From: Nelumbo lutea
Taxonomy: Eukaryota; Streptophyta; Magnoliopsida; Proteales; Nelumbonaceae
DNA: 64,000 nt
Assembly (NCBI GenBank): GCA_022828595.1
Contig: JAKGHH010000001.1
Coordinates: forward strand, 116,262,999-116,326,998
Direction: 5' to 3'
This document shows positions 11,625 to 23,222 of the stretch, in pieces; the stretch's first letter is position 1, and each line of letters begins with the position of its first letter. A program made the translations under genes and the position numbers. The notes under the pieces are model-generated. The model ran no database searches, had not been told where the DNA came from, and worked only from the letters and a program-made list of their open reading frames with translations.

Positions 11625-12839
11625 ATTCTCAAGAGGCCATTTATCCAAGTAAGTGCACTTATCTATGTTATTTTTTGTAAAGTTTGCCTAGGTAAATGAG
11701 ACCTCTCAACTTTTTCATGTTCTTTTTTCTCTTACTTTCTCAGGTAAGTAGTTAATTTTTCTTTTGTCATTTTTACCATTGGGCCCAAGTCCATGTTTTT
11801 TGGATTATATTGTTTTCATAGATATTTTTGACAGATTGTATTTTGAGTAAGAAAAACATATTTACCGTGAATCCCACCTAAATTCTTAAAAAGAATATGC
11901 AAGAGTCGGTCAATGGAAACCACAATCCCATTGGCCAACTCCCCCCCCCCCCACCCCAATTGAATCTGGAAAACTTCAACGATTTTTTTTTCATTTTTGT
12001 TTTCCACAACCTGAAGCACAAAAATAAAAACTTATCCAAACAAAACCTAGATAAATAAAGCATTTTCGGGAAGCTATTTTTGTAAAGAAAAACTGTTAAA
12101 AAGTGCTTCACCAAACACACAAAAAAAAGGGCTTCTCTAACAAGTGCTTTACGACAGCCCCTTCTGCACGGAAAAGACCCCCCAAACACACTTTGATTCA
12201 ATTATTTTTTCTTACAATTACAGAAACCAGAGACACTCGGTCACTCGCATTTTTCCAGTCTAATGGTTCAACCGTCCGGCTCTGTCCGGTTCGCAAAAAC
12301 ATTTCCGTTGCGCTTTTCCCCGCCTTTTTGTTTCTGCATCGTGGGCAGTGGATCAGGGTCGGGATTAGTTCACTTCCGACCTTCCCATTGAGATTGGATT
12401 ATCTGCAGCGTTCTTTGCTGCGCCGCTACATCGACCCACGAGATGATGACACGGGGACTTCGTGGTGAATCCACAGTTAAGATTAAGATTAAGAAGAAGA
12501 GCACATAGCTCCAACAAACCATGACAGAAAGACACGTCACCATCCCTTTTAGCTCCATCTCGAAGTAGTCCACCTGTATCTTATCTAACATGGAGTAATA
12601 CTGTAATAGGACAGAAATGTAGGTACAGCCATATTCGTCAGAGAAAAGATGTAGTAAAAATACTATAGATGTAAAAAGGTTCCCATCCAACGGATAGATC
12701 ATGAAGAGTACATCCAAGATTGTCCTACTCAGATGGACAGACGCAAACCCATCGCGTTAAGCCAAGATTATTATGGTCGAAATGAAAAAAAGTACAGATC
12801 TAATAATTTGCATTTGTATCTTGAAAAAAAAAAAGCCGA
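11625..12839. other. Intergenic region upstream of NUP50
   Basis: No gene recognised. It contains a poly-C run near 11941 and low-complexity A/T runs. The last few hundred bases must contain the NUP50 promoter, but I see no clear TATA box at a defined distance. Confidence 0.4.
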
Positions 12840-12891
12840 GCTCTCTCCAGCTCAACTGTACTCCGGCTCTTCTCTTCAAACGCTACCACCA

Positions 12892-12926
<35 letters not shown>

Positions 12927-12989
12927 AGAGGAAACCCTGCATCTCTGACTCTCTGCGACGCTCTACTACTTTGCTGTTTGACAGTCAGG
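12840..12989 (+). other. NUP50: Probable non-coding first exon (5' UTR) of NUP50
   Basis: A CT/GA-rich leader typical of plant 5' UTRs ends at CAGG followed by GTGAGT at 12990, a strong splice donor. The matching acceptor TGCAG at 14441-14445 lies 74 bp before the NUP50 ATG. The intron of about 1.46 kb (12990-14445) is T-rich as expected. The transcription start is not defined by sequence alone. Confidence 0.6.
12895..12923 (+). repeat. (GA)n microsatellite in the NUP50 5' UTR
   Basis: About 14 GA units lie in the leader exon. GA repeats near plant transcription starts can bind BPC/GAGA-type factors; that function is inferred. The length may vary between individuals. Confidence 0.8.
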
Positions 12990-14518
12990 GTGAGTTTCCT
13001 TCTTCTCAATCCTTTTCTCTTGATTCTTCTTTGGCTATGTCCTGTGCTGGTTCTAGGTTTCTTTGTTATATAATCAAAATCTTTTGATGATTAATTCTTA
13101 TATGTAAATTGGCTTTGTTCTTTTTGAGGGTGTTTTTATTTTTTATTTTTATTTTTTGTGTTTTCTATTGGGTTTGTTGAGGTTTGTTCGTGAGTGATGC
13201 GTCAGACCCCACGTGGATTTATCCATTTTTTGATGAATTGATGTTGGTTTTGGTGACCCAGTTCGTGATATTTGAGAAATCAGGTTGCAAATTATCTTTT
13301 ACCCTAATGCATATTGTTTCTGCAGACTTCTCTGTTTTTTTTTTTATACGTCTTTATTGTATATTTAAAGATTCTGAGAAACCTATTGGGAAGAATCAGA
13401 ATGTACGCTATTATGATTGCTGGAATACACAGTAAGATTATCTTTTCTTTTTTGAAGTATCACTCTGGATTTTTTTTTCTGAGAAACCCGTCTGCAACTT
13501 ATTCTGAAGTTGCACTAAGGTGCTACTTTCTTTTAGCATTCCTGAATGATATTAAATGGGTTTGAAGAATATTATTTGCTTGTCTTTCGAACTGTAGCAG
13601 CTTCAATGGTGAAACAGGTGTGACGTTTAGTTTGTCTGGAAAATTCTGTAGCTTCATTGTTCCCATTGTGTTTTGTATAGTGGCTTCAACTCGTAGTTGA
13701 ACTTTCCTGGCCCTGTCTTGAGCCTGTGCTTCTGTTTCTTTTTGCGCAGTTCATCCCATGATTCTTCAATTGCAGCCTTATTTATAAAAATGCAAGAGAA
13801 ACCTAGTCTCTGCTAATAATTACAAGTTCGGTTTGTATTTTGCTAGGCTTTATAATTCTTTTATTTGTTTGGAACATCCGTTATGCCTTTCTTTTTACAG
13901 GCATGCCTAATTTATATGGCTATTTATGGTTCTTTTCCAGTTTATCTTTGTATTTGTGGCCTCAGTTGCTGTCTTTAGTATTCCTCTTTTAATCCATAAT
14001 TTGGGTTTGCATATGATTTTTCGGTCTGCTATTTTGATGTATACTTTCCAGTTGATGCCTATGCATTGCTTTCAGAGGTATAAGATATCTAAAATAAGTT
14101 CAAAAGTGCATAAGCTGTTTATATGAATAAAATTTGGTCATTATTACTCTACATCTCTAAGGTAAATAGGAACTTTGAAAAATAAAGTTGAGCCGTCAGT
14201 ACTCTGGAGAGCTCTTCCATGACAAATTGGAGTTTATATGATTCAGGGTTAACAAAATAATATGTACTATTGCATGGTCACACTTTTAACCTGACATTTC
14301 TCATACTTCTTCCCCCTTCCCCCTATTTGGATTGGAAGGAAGAACTTGTTTATTGTTCAAATCATTGTTTACTATTTCATGTTTCATTAATTTGGCCCAC
14401 CATTTTTCTTGTTAAATATCATTTAATCAAAGGATTTTGATGCAGGTAGTAAAATTGTTTTCGTGTGGTTCATCACAGAAAGAAATTCTTTACCTTTAGT
14501 TGTGTACTAGAAGGCTCA

Positions 14519-15981
14519 ATGGGGGATGCAAAAAATGACCTCTATCCTTCTAAAAAGAGGGTTGCAGGGAGGGAACTCTCTAGGGATAACCCAGGTCTTG
14601 ATGATGAAGAAGATGGTCCTGAACAGGAGATTGGGACCTTCAAGAGAGCCAGTGATGAAGTGTTGGCAACCAGAAGATTTGTTAAGGTTCGCCACAAGCA
14701 ACCACCATCGTCTCCCTCTTTTAATCCCTTTGCTTCGATTCACCTGGTACCTCCTCCTACTGAATCCAGTGTAAAACCAGCTGGTGATATGCCTGAAGCT
14801 CATGCAAATGCTGAGAAGGAAGTGTCTAAGAGTGTAGATGAAAAGAGTAATGCAGATAAGGAAACTGAAAAGCGTCCCGAAGCAAATGACCCTAAGGGAC
14901 AAGACAAGAACAGTCTGAAATTAGAAAACAAGAGTGTTGGCACAGAGGTTGAATCTGATGCCAATAAGGAGAAAGAAAGTCCTACTTCTGAGGCAACTAA
15001 ACCAGAGAAAAGTGATGAAAATGAAACAGCTGCAGGTGAAGAAACAGAAAAACAAAACAGCTGTAAAGATACATCTCAAGTTGCTGAATCTGTAGCTGAT
15101 AAGGAGAAAGAAAGTCCTGCCTCTAGGGCAACCAAACCAGAGAAAAGTGATGAAAGTGAAGCAGCTGCAGGTGAAGAAACTGAGAAAGAAGACCGCTATA
15201 AAGATACATCTCAAGTTGCTACAGCAGAAACCGAGAAGGAAGCTGAGAAAGACAATGTGTCTCCAGTTGTAGCAGCAGCTCATCTAAGTGCATTCCAACC
15301 ACTTTCAAGTAGCCAAAATGCATTTACAGGGCTTGCTGGAACTGGATTTTCCAGTTCGTCTTTTTCTTTTAGTGCAATACCAAAAGACGAGCCCGCATTT
15401 TGGTTCTGGTTCTGCACCTCTTTTTGGCCTGAAGAATGACAAACCATCTTCTTTTTCTTTCAGTTTTGGTAACTCAAATAATGGGAAACCTTCCCTGTTC
15501 GGAACTATAGAGGCATCCACTGTTACTAAGAGTGAGGGTAGTAGTGTTGCATCCATGCAGGAAGTGCCAGTTGAGGACAGGAGAAGAAAATGAAAAGGCA
15601 GTTTTCATTGCTGATGCCATCCTGTTTGAATATCTTGATGGAGGATGGAAAGAACGTGGAAAGGGTGAACTCAAGGTGAATGTTTCTACAACAGGCACCG
15701 AGAGAGCTAGGCTTGTTATGAGGGCCAGGGGGAACTACAGGTTGATCTTGAATGCAAGTCTTTATGCAGACATGACGCTTGCAAATATGGATAAGAGAGG
15801 CATCACTTTTGCTTGCATGAATAGCATTGGTGAAGGTAAGGACGGACTCTCTACATTTGCTTTGAAGTTTAAGGATGGTTCTATAATGGAAGAGTTTCGT
15901 ACAGCCGTTACAACACACAAAGGAAGAAAGACCACAGTTCTGAAGACACCAGAAAATTCTCCGAAGGCATCTGATGATTGA
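14519..15981 (+). CDS. NUP50: NUP50-type nucleoporin with Ran-binding domain (two apparent frameshifts)
   Basis: Nuclear-basket nucleoporin that in the family binds importin-alpha and Ran and helps disassemble import complexes. The start MGDAKND is followed by [19 protein letters not shown], the conserved N-terminal NUP50 motif. The middle is a Lys/Glu-rich linker with a 45-residue tandem repeat. FG-type motifs follow (FSFSFG, PLFGL, PSLFG). The C-terminal Ran-binding domain (RanBD1) shows [20 protein letters not shown] and [15 protein letters not shown]. The coding part is a single exon; the length of 1463 bp equals 487 codons once two extra bases are removed. These extra bases sit in a T-run (15398-15401) and a GG pair (15575-15576), and both breaks return to the conserved protein. 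I read them as sequencing errors; otherwise it is a recent pseudogene lacking the Ran-binding domain. It converges on the AGD14-like gene. Confidence 0.9.
14963..15218 (+). repeat. Coding tandem repeat in NUP50 (period 135 bp)
   Basis: The stretch from [20 protein letters not shown] (14963) is repeated from [20 protein letters not shown] (15098). The period is 135 bp or 45 residues, in frame. It lies in the disordered charged linker before the FG motifs, so a copy-number change would alter spacer length without breaking a fold. Confidence 0.85.
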
Positions 15982-16566
15982 ATAGTGCAGTGTTGATTCC
16001 AAAACGGATCATATCTTTTGAAACTTTGCCATGAGTAGTAGCTGATGGAGTCTTTTATTTTTCTTTAAATTCAGTACATTGTAACTTCCTATAGAGTCAT
16101 ATCCAATTGGTTGTTATTTATCTGCAATCTTGTCTTTGGCAGTATTTTCCCATCTCTTTTTCTTTTCCTTCTCTTGGAGATTGAACCTGCAGAAATTTGC
16201 AGTTCCGGATATATGTGCTAATTGTATTGCCCGAGATAAATTTTCAGAACAGTTGTCAAACTGGAAATCACAAAATACTCTCAGGCATGTGTTAAATGAT
16301 GAAACTTTGTCTGTGGTTTACCTCCAACATAGGCTTGATATTAGATTAATAGATAATGCTTATGTGAACGCATGTTCTGAGTGATGAATTTGTCCTCATT
16401 TCATTTGTCATTTCAGCACCTTCCCTAAATAGTCATTTTACTTTCAAATGGTTAGAAACTCCAACTGCATCTCTCTTCCTGTTTCGATTTTCTTTTTTCT
16501 TTTTCTTCTTTTTTTTTTTTTTTGATTCCCAAGAGGCTAACAAGCCATGCAGGTTTTTGTTCTATT
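15982..16566 (+). other. NUP50 3' UTR and downstream, no further gene
   Basis: The 3' UTR starts after TGA at 15979-15981. It is T-rich, with several weak polyadenylation-like signals and no decisive one. No coding frame of interest follows. Confidence 0.45.
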
Positions 16567-16685
16567 GACTCAGTTTGGAAGGAGTACAAATACAAATAAG
16601 GAGAGTGCAAAACCTTACATTTTGTTTTATTTTGTATATATTTGTACTGTACATGTTTGTATTTGTATTCCTTCCAAACTGAGCC
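16567..16685. mobile_element. Short MITE with long terminal inverted repeats
   Basis: The left end GACTCAGTTTGGAAGGAGTA and the right end, read inverted as GGCTCAGTTTGGAAGGAATA, continue into ACAAATACAAA, giving about 30 bp of inverted repeat in a 119-bp element. ATT flanks both sides. The ends resemble the element at 42989-43359, suggesting one family. Confidence 0.65.
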
Positions 16686-17289
16686 ATTGTATCTCTTGCC
16701 CTATGAACCTGCTGGTGCTAATTTTTGCCACAATGAAAACCCAAAAGGCTGGGACGAAGCATTTGCAACTATGATTTCGTGATAATCCAAAGGAATGGAA
16801 ATCAGGGTACAATTATCCCTCTATTACTTTGGTTCAATAATTCATAATAAGGGAGAGATCGAGAAAGATGTCACTTGTAGAATTAAAGCCAGATAGGTAA
16901 AATGGAGAAGTGCATCTGAAGTCTTATGCTATAGGACAATACCACTCAGCTAACAGGAGAATTTTACAAAATGGATCCAATGGAAACTTGGATTCTTAAC
17001 TGGAAGAGGATGTAAAAGGGGCAGCAGGGGCTGGGGTAAGGTGTAAGAGGCATTCTTTTCCATAGCATTCATTCTCATAATTAATAGAACTTTTAATTGT
17101 TCCTTTTTACTAATAAAACACATACAACGATTATAAGGCCAGCAATACTGTATGGAACAGGGTGTTAAGTAATCAAGAAATAACATTCTAACAACGAGTA
17201 CAGAAGATACGAGAATGTTGAGATGGATAGTGATAACACATTCATCTCCCTCAACAATGCCTATGATCTTGGAGATGACTCTCAGATAT

Positions 17290-17880
17290 CTGCTCTAGAG
17301 ATACACATTCGATTCAATGAGGTCCCAGACCCTCATTTTTGGTGTTCCTAGCTTCTAATTCCTTTGGTGGTTTTAGGATGGAAGGGATCCTTTAGGGGCA
17401 ACATTCATGCGGCAAAATAATTTGGTAGATGAGATGTTGGAGGTGAGATTAAAAGCAGCTGTTTTTTATGTATAGCTTGAGAAGGATGAGTCCCCCAGAC
17501 TCAGATTCTGTGTTTCTGTAAAGCTGGCACAAGATGCCGAAGGAGTATAGTTAACCTTATACGTAGAGGCCAGAAGAAAACACAGAAAAACCCACTATAT
17601 GAAGCACCCTAACTACTCCCTAAAAACAATTCTGCTCAGAAACAGAGAAAAGACGGACGTTTCCTGGCACTATCAAGTATGAAGTATCTACTGCACCCAG
17701 GAACTTAACTTCCTCAACTTTTCTTCAAGACTTCCTCGGCCCGGGGCACCTTTGTCTTCAAAAATTCTTTTGTTTCTTTCTATCCCAACTGACCAAATGA
17801 CACCACTGAACGATACTAGGCTTAACGAGTTGATAAAATGGCTCCAAATCCTGAACGATATTGGATAGTGCATGAATAGG
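17290..17880 (-). mobile_element. LINE 3' fragment (end of ORF2)
   Basis: On the - strand about 17873-17690 reads IERNKRIFEDKGAP and KLRKLSSWVQ, the usual C-terminal signature of plant L1-type ORF2 after the zf-RVT zinc finger. The rest is short and broken. Boundaries are approximate. Confidence 0.55.
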
Positions 17881-17892
17881 TATGCTGTTTCC

Positions 17893-18218
17893 TAGGGTTG
17901 CAAGTCGAGCGGACTGGATTGGGTTTTTAGATCAACCCAGGTGGACCTAAAGCTCAAGATTGGCCTAGCCTAAGGTCAAGCCCAAACTATCCAACCCGAG
18001 ACCAAGCCAGGGCCAGGCTATATATATCAAGTTGGGAGGTCGTGCTAGGCTCAGGCCAGGTTCAGGCTACCTAAGGGCTAAACCTGAGTCCAACCCAAAA
18101 AATTAAAAAGCATGAGCTAGGCCCAGCTAGAAGACCAAAAGCCCAAGCCCAGGCCATGTAAAATTGCTGGCTCATCGGTCCGCGCTCAGGTTGGGGGACC
18201 CGCCTAAGTTGCACCCTA
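17893..18218. mobile_element. Possible hAT-like MITE
   Basis: The left end TAGGGTTGCAAGTCGAGCGG and the right end, read inverted as TAGGGTGCAACTTAGGCGGG, belong to the same end family as 7315-7470. The flanking 8-mers do not match, so the call rests on the inverted ends only. Confidence 0.45.
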
Positions 18219-19890
18219 CTAGGATCTGGAATGTCCAATTGTCCATATCTCCGCTGCACAGATTGTCATGGGCAGGAAATTTGCCCAGAACAGCTTTTCA
18301 ATACTTAGGTACCTGTACAAGGTGCCATACGGTGTCAGAATCTTCAATTTTTAGTCTACATTGAAGCACCAAAAGAACCAAAGTAGTTACCTTCTACATG
18401 TAAGAGAAACATATATACATGGGCGTGACTCACAGAACCCAAACAGGGAAGAATTTTTCTTGAGGACCCAAGAATTATTCATTTCTGTTGGCTAGTCAAA
18501 CCAAGCAAACTGAGTGAACACAGTAGAGAAGAAAAATGCAAACCAAGCACAGGTATTTTCATCTTACTGAACGAGGTCATGCGGTTGCCAGCATCAGCAA
18601 AATTATTGCTTTTGCTGCTGTAGCAGTTGCTTTTGCTTTTTCGAAAATAATAATAAAATCATGCATATTGATGAACACCCCCATAATTTTCCGGAAAAGT
18701 ATTTACATTCAAATGAGAATTCGTACATACAATTCTGCATTGGCTGAGAATGATTCCTGATCATGGGGAAAATGTACCACTAAAAATACCCTCGTTGAAA
18801 ATTGCCAAATATCTCACTTTGCACAAGTAAAAAATGACAACATTAATATAACAGCAAAGGTAATAGGAGAATCTGGAACTAACAACAAGCATGAGAACAT
18901 GTTAGAGTCGAGTCTCAGAGCTGCCACTGTGTAAAATATGCCAGAAGTTGGATCCATAAGGTATCAAGTCCACCCCTCCCAAAATACTAAATAGCTTGGA
19001 TCAATATTGGATGATGGCCTTTACAATCTGCATCTTTGTGTGATTAAGAGAAGAAGCCTAATTTTGTTGTTGGTGCAGTCAAATTGAAGGGCATGAAAGC
19101 TTGTGCCTGTCCACTTCAATGCAGAGTGGCAGGCATTGGATTTAACATATCAAAACTATAATCAAACAGTTTCATGACCGGAAAAGTGAATACATCCATA
19201 TTATCTCAAGACCCAAAAGAAGGCTCCGTATTTGTCCTTTGGCTGAGCGACAGCCCCAAAAACACAATAATCTCCATCATGATCAAAACCATATTGTAAC
19301 TTTCTTTTATACCATCAATACAAATTCCAATCCTGTAACAACAAAAACTTAATAGATGCTTTCATGATACCAAAGTGCTTTCCATGATTGTGTAAGAAAT
19401 GGTAATAGCAACCTAATATGAAAAAAAAAAAAAAAAGAAAGAAAGAAAGAAAAGAGAATCACAAAACCCTAGGACCAGGTAGAAAGGAAAACCTAATACG
19501 AAGGATACAAACCCTAGGGCCCAGGCAACCTATGGAACACCCAATAGAATGTGGTACGAATAACAATTAGATTTACAATAAACACCATGTCAATAGAAAC
19601 CAAATTAAAATGAAAAACAAAAATAAAAATCCCCACCCCTCAAAGCAACCTGTTAGCAATGCCCTTCCCAACCCATAAACTGCAATTTTCTCCTCTTTCA
19701 CCTCTGTCTTCTTTTCACCTCACACTACTTTTATATGGCCAACCAACCATATAATCCTTACAATAGCCAAAGGTGCACACCAGAAATTTTCTCATTTGGC
19801 TGGATGAGTTCACTTGGTCTTCAACCAGAATGAAACCAAATTTCTTCAAGATGCCGACCTTTAATGACAGGAAAACCTTCATTGTTGCAT
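18219..19890. other. Region between the two convergent host genes; includes the AGD14-like 3' UTR
   Basis: No protein-coding exon recognised. The AGD14-like 3' UTR must lie in the upper part, just below 19891 on the - strand. An A-run followed by GAAA repeats lies near 19421-19455. Confidence 0.45.
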
Positions 19891-22800
19891 CTATCCAAAT
19901 GGGTTGCCTCCAGAAGAAAAAGAATTTGGAGGTGCAGGTTGTGAGTATGTGCCAGCCAGCTGCTGGTCCATACTGCCAAAACCAGCTCCATCACTGCCAT
20001 AGCCTCCAACTCCTTGATGTCTGAGAGGGTAATCAAAAGGATTAGAATTAACTTCCTTCTACCAATGTTATATAAAAAGACGTCTTATACATCTTAAGCC
20101 AAGAGAAAAATTCAATAAACACTGTTTCGTTGGCATTCAGGATCAACAAAAGCTATCCGTAGATAACACTAAACATAGGACAAAAAAGGACAAATAAGTA
20201 CATACCCAAAAGGCAGCATATTTTTGGGTGCTTGTTGCCCAACGTATGCACCTGACATAGATTAAACTAGACATAAGATTGAAGAACCAGTATTTATAAC
20301 CACAGGTCACAAGGGAAAAAAGGTAAAAATAACAGAAAGAGATAGCAATATGTTTTTACTTGGGAGCATTGCTGGTGCATAAGATGCTGCATGGGGTGGA
20401 ACCCCTGATCCATAAGACGGTGCCTGGGGAGGCATCCAATGTGAAGTACCAAGGCTTGAAGCTAAGCCCGCATGTGGTGCTATGTTTGGAAGTGCCCCTT
20501 GCAGAGATGACATTGATGGAAACTACATTATAAGAAATAGGAATCGTACAAGGTTAAAGAAATGTGCCTCAAATAAAAGAAAAAAAATTAAGACAAAAAT
20601 CTTAAAGATCTGCATAAGAAAGAATTAAATAAACTTATGCACCAGAGTCCAATTAAGTTTAGCAATGCAACTTAATTATGATAAGGTGTTATTCAGTTTA
20701 ATTGAGAATTGCATTGGTAAAATAGCATCCACAAAACCAGTAATTTGACCATTCAGTAGCAATGTTTCAGAAAGCATGTGAGGCTCATGCTTTAAGGAAA
20801 GCCTCGAGGAAAATGCTTCAATGCCCACACCTCAAACTACAAACTGGTGTCAAAGGTGGCATATCATCATAAAACCAAGTAAAGACCACCTTCTACTTTT
20901 AGACAAACACCTTATTTATTATATTTACCATAAACCCTTTTGCTGTTATGTTTTGTAATTTGTATTAATGGTTTCACTAGATAAAGAAGGATTTGTAGGA
21001 ACAGCATATAATGTTTTTCGGCTTTTTTTTTTTTGACCTGCAACATGAAAAAGGGTTCATTAAGTGTGTCTGACAGCTAGTTCATTAAAATTTGACTTGA
21101 ATTATCATTTCTTTAGATAGCCATTTGAACCTTCTATAATCATTCCTTAAATTCCAAATTATACCTTCTCCCTTTTCAGACTACTGTATGGTGCCCCACA
21201 ATAGCTGTCAGACACACTTAAAAAGATTTGTAAGCATGAACTAGATTCTGGGTATTCTTCTTGTTATGGACAGCCACTCTTGGAAAATGCCTGACAGAAG
21301 ATTTGCTTGCAAAAGGGGGAATGATGGTGGAGCCAAGCAAATGTAGTATGTGTGGGACAGCCTCAGAGGATGCAGAGCATTTATTCATCCACTGCAAGTT
21401 TGCAAGAATGGTTTGGGGGAAAGCTTTGGGGCTGTTTGAAGTTAGTTTCTGTTTTCCAAAAGATTTGAAATCTCTCTTGTGGTGCTGGCAGTTGAAGGGT
21501 CTGTCCAAGAACGGTAAAGTCTTATGGAAAGTAATTCTGCATGCAGTGATTTGGTCTTTATGGACAGAGAAATAGGAGAATTTTTTAAAATAAACACAAT
21601 AGGCTTATGGGGCAGAATCTACTCATGGGCAGCAGTTCACAGACAACTAAAGGATTTACATTTTGACTCTCTTTTTTTGATAATAGGAATCTTTCTATAC
21701 CTAGATCTGCAATGTAATCAGCTTCTCAGTGTTTTCTCCTGTACAAATTCTTTTTGAACAGGGCCTTGTATATTTTGTTCTGTTTCTTATAATACATTAC
21801 CTTTTCTCAAAAAAAAAAAAATTCTAGGGAACAATTCGTAACAGTTGTTCATTGTCAAAACTAAAACTAAGCAAGAAGTTCAGGAAAAATAAAATTCAAT
21901 GTGCATACCGTTGGGGCTTGAACTACAGATGTATCATTGTTAAGATCAAATGGATTGGTTGATTTTGGTGGATGGAGGAAAGCTGGCATTGGCTGTAACA
22001 TATAAGCAAATTTAAATACATAATCAATCATATGACATGATAATTGTTTTTTATAAGCATCTGGCATAACAATTATTGATGTGTTATCATACCGCTGCAG
22101 TAGGATACTGCATGCCATAACCCATGCCACGAGGTGGAACAGCTTGCCAACCAAAACCCCTACAGGAATTGATGAATAGGTTGCAGTAAAAGATCCTGCC
22201 AAGCATTAAATAGTTATTATTGCAAATAAATGAATTTTAACAGTACCAACAAAAATCAAAGAACAGACAAAATCATAAGAAAACAACATCAGAGAAAGTC
22301 ATTACCACTGGAAGTTCTGTTCTTCCACTTGATTTTGCTTCCACAGGGAGAGGTTGTGATGTGAGTGAAGAATTGGTTTCTTGGGTTTGCTGTGCCTGTT
22401 ATTTTTGTGCAGTTGGGGTACTATTTGAAGGTACTGGTATAACTGGTGCAAGTGAAGAGCTCCATGGCTACAAAGATTTACAAAAAGAAACCATAAGAAC
22501 TATCAAAACTATGAAAAAAAAAAAAAAAACAAGATTGAAAAAAAATACTTGTGACCTACTTGATTGTTTGGAGCTCCACCAACTGATGGGGCAAGCTGTT
22601 GAACAGTAGACTGACTATCATTAGCAGGAAACAAAAAAGGTTGATGTTGCTGGGCTCCTGGCCAGTGCCCCCACTAACAGGCAATGTTGACATCATGCCT
22701 CCAGGTGCAGCTGTTGGAGCACTGCCACCCACAGCTAATGATGATATGCTGCCTATTAATGCAATTGCAGGAGCACCACCACTGGGTGACGGTGATATTT

Positions 22801-23222
22801 GCCCCACAGTTGCAGCTGGACCACCAGCAGTACCTGGGAATATTGGCACATTGCTCATAGGTGCAACTGATGGACCAACACCACCTGAGAATAATGTTGG
22901 TGTGCTATTAAAAGGTGGTGCTGCAGCTGCTGGTGCTGACAATTGTGACAATACAGATTCTAGACCATTCACATTTGAAGGGGGCTGAGACACATTTTCC
23001 TGTGGGACAAGATCAAATGAGGCCCAGTTATTGTCACTGACAGATGAACTTGTTGGATGCGTAACATCTTGACTTGTATGGTATTGTTGGTTGTGTTTGT
23101 GGTGCTGCAGCTGCATCAGGCAGTACAGGATCAGCACCGAAATCGATTAAGCTTACTGAATTTGCCATTTTAAGATCTACTGAATTCCCTTCAATGGATC
23201 CCAGGCTACTGGAAGAGGCAGT
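19891..23222 (-). CDS. AGD14: AGD14-like exons 7-13 (C-terminal low-complexity region)
   Basis: Exon 7 starts [17 protein letters not shown] and holds [12 protein letters not shown] and [11 protein letters not shown]. It contains a +1 near 23080 and a -1 near 22668-22672, so its total length stays in phase. Exon 8 contains the TAA at 22401-22399. Exon 9 lacks one T (22188-22191) and one G (22157-22160, + strand C). Exon 10 carries TNPFDL. Exons 11-13 are Gly/Ser/Pro-rich and end in GGNPFG. NPF motifs bind EH-domain endocytic proteins in other families; here that is inference. Confidence 0.85.

Noticed and set aside
14516..15283. Minus-strand open frames opposite NUP50
   Set aside because: They are the reverse reading of the Lys/Glu-rich NUP50 linker, giving Phe/Ser/Cys-rich peptides with no motif.
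22599..22988. Plus-strand open frame rich in Gly/Ala/Pro
   Set aside because: Reverse shadow of AGD14-like exon 7, which has splice sites and conserved motifs on the other strand.
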